Source: CAYQJS01 sp964417895 (lineage in GTDB: Bacteria > Chloroflexota > UBA6077 > SHYK01). Taken from it: DNA of 64,000 nucleotides. This document shows, one piece after another, positions 46,311-53,100 of this stretch. The notes below the pieces were generated by a model that worked only from the letters and a program-made list of their open reading frames with translations, was not told the DNA's origin and ran no database searches. The stretch is taken from NCBI GenBank assembly GCA_964417895.1, contig CAYQJS010000003.1, forward strand, positions 1 through 64,000, given 5' to 3'. Within the stretch, counting starts at the first letter, position 1. Every line of letters begins with the position of its first letter. The position numbers and the translations under genes are program-made.

Positions 46311-47921
46311 ATGGCGCGCATCTTCGTCTACGACACCACGCTCCGCGACGGTACACAGGGCGAGCACGTTGCCCTCACTCTCGAGGACAAGCTGCGCATC
46401 GCGACCAAGCTCGATGATTTCATGGTGGACTACATCGAGGGCGGCTGGCCCGGCTCCAATCCGAAGGACTCCGAGTTCTTCGCTCGCGCCCGCGGGGTTA
46501 CCTTCAGGCACGCCCGCGTGGCAGCATTCGGCAGTACCCGGCGCGCCGGTGTGAGCGCTGACCGCGACGAGGGGTTACGGACACTCCTCGAGGCCGAGAC
46601 GCCGGTCGTCACGCTGTTCGGCAAGAGCTGGACGCTCCACGTCCATGAGGCGCTCCGCACCAGCCTCGACGAGAATCTTGCGATGATCCGCTCGTCCGTC
46701 GCGCTCATGAAGTCGCAGGGGCGCGAAGTGATCTACGACGCCGAGCACTTCTTCGACGGGTATCGGGCCGACCAGAGCTACGCGCTGGCGACGCTGGCGG
46801 CCGCGGCCGAGGCAGGCGCCGACTGGATCATCCTCTGCGATACGAACGGCGGCGTGCTGCCGTGGGACATCGAGGCCGCGGTGCGCCATGTGATCGAGGC
46901 CGGGCACGCGCGCATCGGCATCCACGTCCACAACGACGCCGGCACCGCCGTCGCCAGCACCCTGGCCGCTGTCAGAGCGGGGGCGACCCAGGTGCAGGGC
47001 ACCATCAACGGCATCGGGGAGCGGTGCGGCAACGTCGACCTCTGCCCGGTGATCGCTGGCGCGGTGCTCAAGCTGGGCTGTGACATGGCCTGCGTCGAGA
47101 ACCTCGATCAGCTCACGGCCCTGTCGGCGTCCATTTACGATGTCGCCAACCTCGTGCCCATCGACAATCAGCCATATGTGGGGAGGAGCGCCTTCGCCCA
47201 CAAGGGCGGCGTACACGTGAGCGCGATGATGCGCAACGATCGGACCTATGAGCACATCGATCCTGAGTCGGTCGGGAACCAGCGCCGCATCCTGATCTCG
47301 GAGCTGGCCGGGCGCGCCAACCTCTACGCCTCCGCCCAGCAGATGGGCATCTCGCTGGAGGACGACCAGCCCGCCGTTCAACGGGCAGTGGAGACGGTGA
47401 AGCGTCTGGAGAACGAGGGCTACCAGTTCGAGAGCGCCGATGCGTCCCTCGAGCTTCTTCTGCGCCGGCAGCTGGGGATGTGGCAGCCGCGCTTCGAGCT
47501 GAAGAGCTACCGGGTGACCACGGAACACCGAGGAGCTGGCGAGCCAAGCGCGGACGCCACCGTTCACGTCGTCGTGGATGATCGGGAAGAGCACACGGCG
47601 GCGGAGGGCGACGGGCCGGTGCACGCCCTGGACCAAGCGCTGCGCAAGGCGCTCCAACCTTTCTACCCCGAGATCGAGGGCGTCCACCTCGTCGATTACC
47701 GCGTCCGGGTGCTAGACGGCTCCCAGGGCACGGGCACACAGGTCCGTGTGCTCATCGAGTCGGCGGACGCCCGCGGCTCGTGGACCACGGTCGGCGTCTC
47801 CCCCAACATCCTTGAGGCGAGCTGGGAGGCCCTGGCCGACAGCATCGAATACGGCCTCGCCCGGCACAGCGGCGCGGTCTTGGTTCCGGGGCGAACAGAG
47901 GCGGCGATCGCAGCCGGCTAG
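46311..47921 (+). CDS. cimA: (R)-citramalate synthase (isopropylmalate synthase family)
   Basis: A 536-residue DRE-TIM metallolyase. IFVYDTTLRDGTQGEHVALT is the N-terminal active-site segment, LCDTNGGVLPWDI and GIHVHNDAGTAVAST hold metal-binding His residues, and QGTINGIGERCGN is the second signature. The C-terminal LeuA allosteric domain spans about residues 400-520 (HVVVDDREEHTAAEGDGPVHALD). The length and LRDGTQGEH variant fit the CimA-type group (TIGR00977), which condenses pyruvate with acetyl-CoA to citramalate for isoleucine synthesis. An AGGAGG box lies eight bases before the ATG. A dispersed GATTCTTCGC-like repeat lies between the T-box terminator and the gene. Confidence 0.93.
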   Translation: MARIFVYDTTLRDGTQGEHVALTLEDKLRIATKLDDFMVDYIEGGWPGSNPKDSEFFARARGVTFRHARVAAFGSTRRAGVSADRDEGLRTLLEAETPVVTLFGKSWTLHVHEALRTSLDENLAMIRSSVALMKSQGREVIYDAEHFFDGYRADQSYALATLAAAAEAGADWIILCDTNGGVLPWDIEAAVRHVIEAGHARIGIHVHNDAGTAVASTLAAVRAGATQVQGTINGIGERCGNVDLCPVIAGAVLKLGCDMACVENLDQLTALSASIYDVANLVPIDNQPYVGRSAFAHKGGVHVSAMMRNDRTYEHIDPESVGNQRRILISELAGRANLYASAQQMGISLEDDQPAVQRAVETVKRLENEGYQFESADASLELLLRRQLGMWQPRFELKSYRVTTEHRGAGEPSADATVHVVVDDREEHTAAEGDGPVHALDQALRKALQPFYPEIEGVHLVDYRVRVLDGSQGTGTQVRVLIESADARGSWTTVGVSPNILEASWEALADSIEYGLARHSGAVLVPGRTEAAIAAG

Positions 47922-47936
47922 CTGTGCCGTTTCGCA

Positions 47937-48251
47937 TCAGGGCGAGGGGGCGTACTTGAGGATGCGGTCACCATCACGAAGCCATTTTGGGTCGGGCAGT
48001 CCGCTTGCTCCGATGCTCCCATCCGGGAGCATGTACTGGTGCACGACTGCAATCAGGACGTCGCCTCTTTTGTAGAGGACGCGCTGGCTCTTTGTACCGG
48101 GTGGTTGGCCGCTCGCTGGGCCGGCCAACGATTCATGATCAACTTGAGGCGCCAGCTCCCCGCGCTGCATCTGTTCGAAGAGCCCTGGCGCATTGAACCG
48201 CTGGCGGAGCGTGGTAGCATCAACGTACAGTTCGTCCGGGTGGTCGACCAT
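47937..48251 (-). CDS. Small conserved-looking protein of unknown function
   Basis: About 104 residues with no recognised domain. The sequence looks protein-like: DELYVDATTLRQRFNAPGLFEQMQ at the N-terminus and VLIAVVHQYMLPDGSIGASG near the end. It is convergent with cimA and divergent from the gene at 48250. The ATG of this gene and that of its neighbour lie on opposite strands of one CATG, so the two starts overlap. An in-frame TTG four codons upstream is also possible. A paired toxin/antidote or regulator relation is possible but unproven. Confidence 0.55.
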   Translation of the reverse strand: MVDHPDELYVDATTLRQRFNAPGLFEQMQRGELAPQVDHESLAGPASGQPPGTKSQRVLYKRGDVLIAVVHQYMLPDGSIGASGLPDPKWLRDGDRILKYAPSP

Positions 48252-48504
48252 GGAAGAGGACAACCTCTACCAAGTGTTGAAGCGATATATCACTGCTCAG
48301 CTCTCGCTGTTCGATGTCTATGACTGGATCAGCAGCCGTGAAGAGCACTGGGCTTCGCTTCCGGACAGCTCTCCGGAGCGCGACGCCACCGGCGCCATTA
48401 TGCTCGCCATCTATGAGTTGGACGCGGGCGACAGAGACAAGCAATCAGTCGACACCATCGTTCGTCAGGCGTTTAAGGACTTGGCGGCCGCGCAGCGAGT
48501 GTAG
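48250..48504 (+). CDS. Small acidic protein of unknown function
   Basis: An 84-residue protein (EEDNLYQVLKRYITAQLSL ... YELDAGDRDKQSVDTIVRQAF), helical and acidic, with no recognised domain. It begins at the CATG shared with the divergent small gene at 47937-48251. It ends just before a CCTCAGT heptamer array. Its size and pairing resemble toxin-antitoxin or immunity-like cassettes; no direct evidence for that. Confidence 0.55.
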   Translation: MEEDNLYQVLKRYITAQLSLFDVYDWISSREEHWASLPDSSPERDATGAIMLAIYELDAGDRDKQSVDTIVRQAFKDLAAAQRV

Positions 48505-48511
48505 CCTCCTT

Positions 48512-48560
48512 CCTCAGTCCTCCGTCCTCAGTCCTCAGTCCTCAGTCCTCAGTCCTCAGT
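48512..48560. repeat. Heptanucleotide array (CCTCAGT x7)
   Basis: Seven tandem units, one of them CCTCCGT. The array enters the 3' end of the minus-strand formyl-THF cyclo-ligase-like gene and supplies its last codons (RGLRTED). Confidence 0.95.
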
Positions 48561-49285
48561 CCTCTCAGGATGGGCATCTCCTCCAGGCGCCGGGGGTCCA
48601 GCAGCTCCCAAATGATGCCCTGCGGCTTGGCGGACTTCGAGCCTGTGCGGATCACGCGGGTCGGCGTGACGATGATGTCGACCGGTACGTCGAACGGCTC
48701 AATCGGCACGTCATCGACCTCCTGCACGTCGTGCACCGTGGTCGCGATTGGCACATCCGGAGCGATACGACCCAGCTGGCGCAGTGTCGCGTACTCCAGC
48801 TCGGCGTAGCCCTCACCCTTTCCCAGCCTGCCGCCGGACGCGGTCACCGCGACGCTCCCCACGACGATGCAATCGATCCTCGGCAGCTCCTCCAGGCCGA
48901 TATGCCGCGCCAGCTCGAACACCCCACTGATGGTCGATGCGCGGCGTGCCGATCCCGGCGGCAGGCGATCGGGGTCCAGCAACAAGAAGCCCTCGCGCAG
49001 GCGCGGCGTGGGCATCAGGAGCAGCTTGCCCTGCTCGAGAACGAGCTGCCGAACGGGCTGCTGGGGTGCGTCGGGATTGACCTTGACGGCACGCGCCTGC
49101 TGAAACTCGGGCAGCTCAGCGAGCCGCGCGGCCGCGGCGCGGGCGCCCTTGAAGTTGGGAATGCGCCCACGAATCGGAAACGGGAACGCCGCGAGCCGCT
49201 CCTCAGTGAGTCGCTGCCAGACGCTCTGGCGGATAGCAGCCTTTTCCGAATGTGGAGTGCGGAATGCGGAGTGCGGATTAGGCAC
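48542..49285 (-). CDS. 5-formyltetrahydrofolate cyclo-ligase-like protein (MTHFS family)
   Basis: A 247-residue protein of the 5-FTHF cyclo-ligase/MTHFSD fold family. Seen are KAAIRQSVWQRLTEERLAAFPFP at the N-terminus, then LLLMPTPRLREGFLLLDPDRLP, CIVVGSVAVTASGGRLGKGEGYAELEYA and VHDVQEVDDVPIEPFDVPVD. The GxRLGxGxGYxE segment is the ATP/substrate signature. Both ends are built from heptamer repeats: the GTG start and first 13 residues (PNPHSAFRTPHSE) come from the GCGGAGT array, and the last seven residues from the CCTCAGT array. No other usual start codon lies between. Activity is likely but the true substrate of this subgroup is uncertain. Confidence 0.82.
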   Translation of the reverse strand: MPNPHSAFRTPHSEKAAIRQSVWQRLTEERLAAFPFPIRGRIPNFKGARAAAARLAELPEFQQARAVKVNPDAPQQPVRQLVLEQGKLLLMPTPRLREGFLLLDPDRLPPGSARRASTISGVFELARHIGLEELPRIDCIVVGSVAVTASGGRLGKGEGYAELEYATLRQLGRIAPDVPIATTVHDVQEVDDVPIEPFDVPVDIIVTPTRVIRTGSKSAKPQGIIWELLDPRRLEEMPILRGLRTED

Positions 49286-49363
49286 AGACAGTGGGCATTT
49301 GACCCGGATCAGGCACGGACGTGCGATGCTTGATCAATCCACAATCCACCATCCACAATCACT
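49252..49363. repeat. Inverted-arm heptanucleotide element
   Basis: The left arm at 49252-49279 has GTGGAGT, GCGGAAT, GCGGAGT, GCGGATT. The right arm at 49336-49363 has AATCCAC, AATCCAC, CATCCAC, AATCACT. The arms are near reverse complements and the centre is 56 bases. The design copies the element at 26791-26906, with a different centre. The right arm runs into the stop codon of the next binding-protein gene, and the left arm contains the start of the cyclo-ligase-like gene. Confidence 0.85.
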
Positions 49364-51062
49364 GGACTTCCCACTCGTGGGCATTCCACGCCTGGTACCC
49401 GCCCGTGACTTTCTTGTTGCCGACATTCCGAAGTCGCTTGCCGACCACGATCGGCTCGGTGTTGAACCACAGGCCCATCACGTTCAACTGGTCGGTCATG
49501 TGGTGCACGAGCCGCGCTAGCTGGGGCAGGCGGTCGGGTGCCGAGATGGTCACCATGTAGCTGTCGATGAGGGCATCGAACTCGGGGTTGCTGTATCGAG
49601 AGCGGTTCCCGCCGCTGAAGCGGTTCTCCGCCACTGCCGCCTCCCGACTGTGCAGCCGATCCATGTCCAGCAGGCTGTTGGACTGTCGCCAGAGACGAAC
49701 GCCGGGAAACTGGGCGTTGAACGCTCGGTCGTCCCGCTGAATCTGCGGTATGAGGTAGGGCTCGGAGGTGACACCAATGCGCTTCAGGTTCTCCGCGATG
49801 GTAATCACGCCGGCCTCGTGAGCGTCGTCACCGCCGCTCGTGCGCACGTCCAGGGGCAGCAGCTGGCCGGACGCATCGCGGAACATGCCGTCCGCGCCAC
49901 GCGTGTAGCCCACGCCTTCGATGAGCGACGCCGCTCTCCTCGGGTCGTACTCGTAGCGGATGATGCTCCCCTCTACCCCCCTGTATGACGGGTCCGATGG
50001 GTGGACGAGGCTGTGCGCGACGTGCGTCATCCCCTGCTGGATGACTTCCACGAGCTGCTCGCGGTCGATGGCATGGAGGATGGCCCGGCGGAAGCGCACG
50101 TCGAGCACGGCCGGGGGCGTTGGGTTCAGCATCTGGGGCCAGAGCGCGATCCAGTTCTCGGATCCCACGTCGATGGTGCCGTCCGTCCAGCGGTCGCGGA
50201 GCTGCACTGCCTGTCCCATGGAGATGTTTCGGCCCAGCGTGAGCTCGACCTCGCCAGCGAGGACGTGGGCGATGAGCGTGTTGGTGTCGGGGATGAATCG
50301 GACCCGAATCTCGTCCACTCTGGGCCGGCCGAGGACGTAACTGTCGTAGGCCTCCATCACGAGGTGGCTATCCAGCACGAACTCCCGCAGCCTGAATGGT
50401 CCGGCCCCCACGTATCCCGTGGACCAGTACGCGTGCTGCAGCATGCCAAGCTTGTCGGCCTGGTAGCTGCTTTCCAGGATATGCCCGGGGCGCACGCTGG
50501 GGAACATCTCGTCGGCGCGGATATAGGTCTGCTTCCATTTGATGACGAGCGTGCGGGGGTCAGGCGCCTCGACGCTCTCGAGGAGCCGATACTCCCGCCC
50601 GCCGAAGACCGGTAGCTCGCGGTCCTGCGCGATGGTCGCTGTGAACACGAAGTCGTCCGCAGTGACGGGGGCGCCATCATGCCAGCGGGCGTTCGCGCGA
50701 ACGGTCCACGTCGTCTCCATCCGTCCGTCGGGGAAGATCTTCCACAACCCGTTCTCCACGCTGGGGATGGCTTCGGCTAGCTGCGGCCGCTTCTGGCCCA
50801 CCCAGTCGGCGTGGGTGAGACCACCGGCCATCAGCTCCTCGAGGACGTCGCCGCCCTGGTACGTGCCGGATCCCGCGATGAGGTTGTCGCGGCTGATCGA
50901 CGGAGGACTGCTGTTGATCGCTGCGTTGATGCGCTTCGCCGCAACAGTCGTCGGCCTGTCGCTGGCGTCGCGCGTCCCGCCGGGCCCTCCCGGTCCGGCG
51001 CAGCCAGCCAGGAGAACCGCGAGCGCGACGCTCATCAGACCTGCACGTCTCCACGTTGCCAT
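49359..51062 (-). CDS. ABC transporter substrate-binding lipoprotein, family 5
   Basis: A 567-residue lipoprotein with lipobox AVLLAGC (Cys21). ATG 51062 has GGAGGGG eight bases upstream and is preferred to the open frame reaching 51116. Core motifs: MFRDASGQLLPLDVRT, ARWHDGAPVTADDFVFTA, and the C-terminus YQAWNAHEWEVQ. No transport partner is adjacent. It belongs to the same expanded paralogue family as the proteins at 5233, 9346, 55906 and 57847, which all end in a W(N)-x-H/P-x-W pattern. Confidence 0.92.
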   Translation of the reverse strand: MATWRRAGLMSVALAVLLAGCAGPGGPGGTRDASDRPTTVAAKRINAAINSSPPSISRDNLIAGSGTYQGGDVLEELMAGGLTHADWVGQKRPQLAEAIPSVENGLWKIFPDGRMETTWTVRANARWHDGAPVTADDFVFTATIAQDRELPVFGGREYRLLESVEAPDPRTLVIKWKQTYIRADEMFPSVRPGHILESSYQADKLGMLQHAYWSTGYVGAGPFRLREFVLDSHLVMEAYDSYVLGRPRVDEIRVRFIPDTNTLIAHVLAGEVELTLGRNISMGQAVQLRDRWTDGTIDVGSENWIALWPQMLNPTPPAVLDVRFRRAILHAIDREQLVEVIQQGMTHVAHSLVHPSDPSYRGVEGSIIRYEYDPRRAASLIEGVGYTRGADGMFRDASGQLLPLDVRTSGGDDAHEAGVITIAENLKRIGVTSEPYLIPQIQRDDRAFNAQFPGVRLWRQSNSLLDMDRLHSREAAVAENRFSGGNRSRYSNPEFDALIDSYMVTISAPDRLPQLARLVHHMTDQLNVMGLWFNTEPIVVGKRLRNVGNKKVTGGYQAWNAHEWEVQ

Positions 51063-51252
51063 GTTCCAACCCCTCCCTGGGGCGAACGAGCCCCTCGCCT
51101 GTGATCTGAGCGTCAACGACGCATCTGCCGGGAGATTCTTCGCCTGCGGCTCAGAATGACAGCCCCTGGCTTCACCCGCGGCTTAGGATGACACTCTGAT
51201 GCCATCGGTTCAAACGCTCGCATTGTATCCTCTGCTGAAAAGGATCACGCCC

Positions 51253-51999
51253 GTGAAGATCGCCACCTGGAACGTGAACGGAATTCGCGCGCGGCAGGCC
51301 CAGTTCCTGGAGTGGATCGAGCGCGAGCAACCGGACATTGTGTGCCTGCAAGAGATTAAAGCGGCGCCGGCCCAGCTGGGGCAAGCGCTCTGCGATATGC
51401 CGGGCTACCGGTGTTACTGGCATGGCGCGGGAGGGTATTCCGGCGTCAGCCTCAATGTCCGGCGGGACGCGTTTACGATGGAGCCTGCCTTCGGCCACCC
51501 CTCCTTCGACCGCGAGACCCGCATCGTCCTAGCGACGTCAGGCCGGCTGGTGGTGGCCTCGACCTACGTCCCCAACGGCCGCAAGGACCTCGACGACAAG
51601 CTCACCTTCTTGCGCCAGCTTCAGGATTGGACGGTCGAACGCCTCGCGGCGGGAGACGACGTGCTCGTCTGCGGCGACATGAACGTCACCCGCACCGAGC
51701 GCGACGTGCATCCAAAGGAGCGCAACCCGAGGCTGGTAGGCCAGCGACCGGAGGAGCGGGCGTTGTTCGAGGAGTTCATCGGCTCGGGGCTCGTGGACCT
51801 CGCCCGCGAGCTCGATCCGGACAACGATGGGCTCTTCACCTGGTGGGCGCCGTGGCGCAACATGCGGGAGCGGAACATCGGGTGGCGGCTCGACTACGTT
51901 CTGGCGAGCCGATCGCTGGCGCGCCGAGCCATCAGCTGCGTCGTCCAGCCGAGCGTGGGGACCAGCGACCACGCGCCGGTCGTAGCCACATTCGAATGA
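51253..51999 (+). CDS. xth: Exodeoxyribonuclease III
   Basis: A 248-residue enzyme of the endonuclease/exonuclease/phosphatase fold. MKIATWNVNGIRARQ carries the active-site Asn, IVCLQEIKAAPAQL the metal-binding Glu, VCGDMNVTRTERDVH the Asp/Asn pair, WWAPWRNMRERNIGWRLDYVLAS follows, and the end is GTSDHAPVVATFE with the catalytic His. All catalytic residues are present. GTG 51253 has AGGA eight bases upstream and gives the family's standard N-terminus. It repairs abasic and 3'-blocked DNA ends. Confidence 0.95.
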   Translation: MKIATWNVNGIRARQAQFLEWIEREQPDIVCLQEIKAAPAQLGQALCDMPGYRCYWHGAGGYSGVSLNVRRDAFTMEPAFGHPSFDRETRIVLATSGRLVVASTYVPNGRKDLDDKLTFLRQLQDWTVERLAAGDDVLVCGDMNVTRTERDVHPKERNPRLVGQRPEERALFEEFIGSGLVDLARELDPDNDGLFTWWAPWRNMRERNIGWRLDYVLASRSLARRAISCVVQPSVGTSDHAPVVATFE

Positions 52000-52190
52000 A
52001 GGCCGCCTTTAAAGTGGCGCCCGAAACGCCGGCCAACGGATTTGAGCGGCAAAGGTGGCTCAGGGCGGGATTCGAGGCAATACCATGAGCCGTCCTCAGG
52101 CTTGCGCGCCATAACCTTCTGGGGCTCCGGTCGCTTGCGCTTTTCATCGTCAGGACGGCTTGGCGTGAAGTCAAATAGATTATACGTCAT
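51894..52190 (-). CDS. Possible small gene antisense to the xth 3' end
   Basis: An open frame of about 98 codons starts at an ATG inside the palindrome at 52183-52197, so it is divergent from the BrnT gene. Its first 57 residues (TYNLFDFTPSRPDDEKRKRP ... KPEDGSWYCLESRPEPPLPL) look protein-like, but the last third runs antisense through xth. It may be a truncated gene whose 3' part was replaced. Weakly supported. Confidence 0.3.
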   Translation of the reverse strand: MTYNLFDFTPSRPDDEKRKRPEPQKVMARKPEDGSWYCLESRPEPPLPLKSVGRRFGRHFKGGLHSNVATTGAWSLVPTLGWTTQLMARRASDRLART

Positions 52191-52197
52191 TGACGTA
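52183..52197. promoter_or_regulatory. Palindromic operator candidate upstream of brnT
   Basis: TACGTCA-T-TGACGTA is a perfect 7-bp inverted repeat with one central base, 25 bases before the toxin GTG, next to a TATA-rich stretch. The downstream antitoxin has a helix-turn-helix domain that could bind it for autoregulation. Confidence 0.6.
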
Positions 52198-52222
52198 GTA
52201 AGATTAGAAGCGTGACGAGGCG

Positions 52223-52546
52223 GTGAGTGGCAGCACGGACGAATTTGACGGCTTCGAGTGGGACGCCGCCAAGAGCAAGGCGACGTTCGCTGAGCGCGGC
52301 TTGGACTTTGAGGCTGCAATCCACGTGTTCGATGGTGGCTATGTCGAGCGGGAGGATATGCGCCGGGAATACGGTGAGCGTCGCTATGTCGTGACAGGTG
52401 TCGTAGAGGACATCCTCGTCACCGTCGTTTGGACGCCACGCGGCCGTGCCCGACGAATCATCAGCGCCTGGCCAGCATCAGATCGAGAGAGGCGAGAATA
52501 CCGTGAGTACCGTGAAGCGGTCGAACGAGCAAAGCCGAATGGCTAG
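52223..52546 (+). CDS. brnT: BrnT family toxin
   Basis: A 107-residue protein matching the BrnT family (RelE-like ribonuclease fold): FEWDAAKSKATFAERGLDFEAAIHVF, then RREYGERRYVVTGVV and the C-terminal TVVWTPRGRARRIISAWPASDRERREY. The WDxxKxxxxxxxxGxxFExA and RIISA blocks are diagnostic. Start is GTG with GAGG close before it. The antitoxin gene overlaps its 3' end. An operator-like palindrome lies upstream. Confidence 0.9.
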   Translation: MSGSTDEFDGFEWDAAKSKATFAERGLDFEAAIHVFDGGYVEREDMRREYGERRYVVTGVVEDILVTVVWTPRGRARRIISAWPASDRERREYREYREAVERAKPNG

Positions 52547-52865
52547 AGGGCGTATCAACGTAGAAAAGGTGAAGGCGGCGACTGAGGCAGACATCAACCG
52601 CTGGAAGCAACAGGACGGCGTTGACGATGCAGCACTAGGTCCGGCCCGTTTCATGAGCCCAGGTCCGGATGTGCGTTCGCTTCGCGAACGTCTGGGCCTC
52701 TCGCAAGAAGCCTTCGCGGACCGCTTTCACCTATCGTTGCGGACCGTCCAGGAATGGGAGCAGCGGCACCGAGTGCCGGAGGGGCCGGCCCGCGTGCTCC
52801 TGCGCGTCATCGAGCGCGATCCGGAAGCTGTCGAGCGGGCCCTTGCTGCCTCGTCGGTGTTATGA
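52503..52865 (+). CDS. Helix-turn-helix antitoxin of the BrnT pair
   Basis: About 120 residues. The N-terminal part (RGRINVEKVKAATEADINRWKQQDG) resembles BrnA-type antitoxins, and the C-terminal part is an XRE-like helix-turn-helix: VRSLRERLGLSQEAFADRFHLSLRTVQEWEQ. GTG 52503 has a purine-rich AGAGAGGCG upstream; ATG 52539 is an alternative. It overlaps the toxin gene and should neutralise it and repress the operon. The following 235 bases to the subtilisin gene hold nothing recognisable. Confidence 0.85.
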   Translation: MSTVKRSNEQSRMARGRINVEKVKAATEADINRWKQQDGVDDAALGPARFMSPGPDVRSLRERLGLSQEAFADRFHLSLRTVQEWEQRHRVPEGPARVLLRVIERDPEAVERALAASSVL

Positions 52866-53100
52866 GTTCTCGTTGAGCCCTCACCCGCAGTCTCACTAGT
52901 TGCCTGCCGGCAATTCTCCTCGTGCCGACGGCGTCTAGCTTAACTCAGCTCATGAGGCGAGCATCACACCGCCGAGGAGTGCGACGACCATATCTCGGTG
53001 ACGCGCGTTACACTGTTGCCTGCAATCGACACCGCTGGCCGTCTCCCGGCAGAGTACGGGGTCCGCTCGTCTGGAAGCGAGCTACTTGGGAGGGACGCGG

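Noticed and set aside
48512..48560. CRISPR or phage attachment site at the CCTCAGT array
   Set aside because: Seven-base units without spacers, integrase or duplicated flanks.
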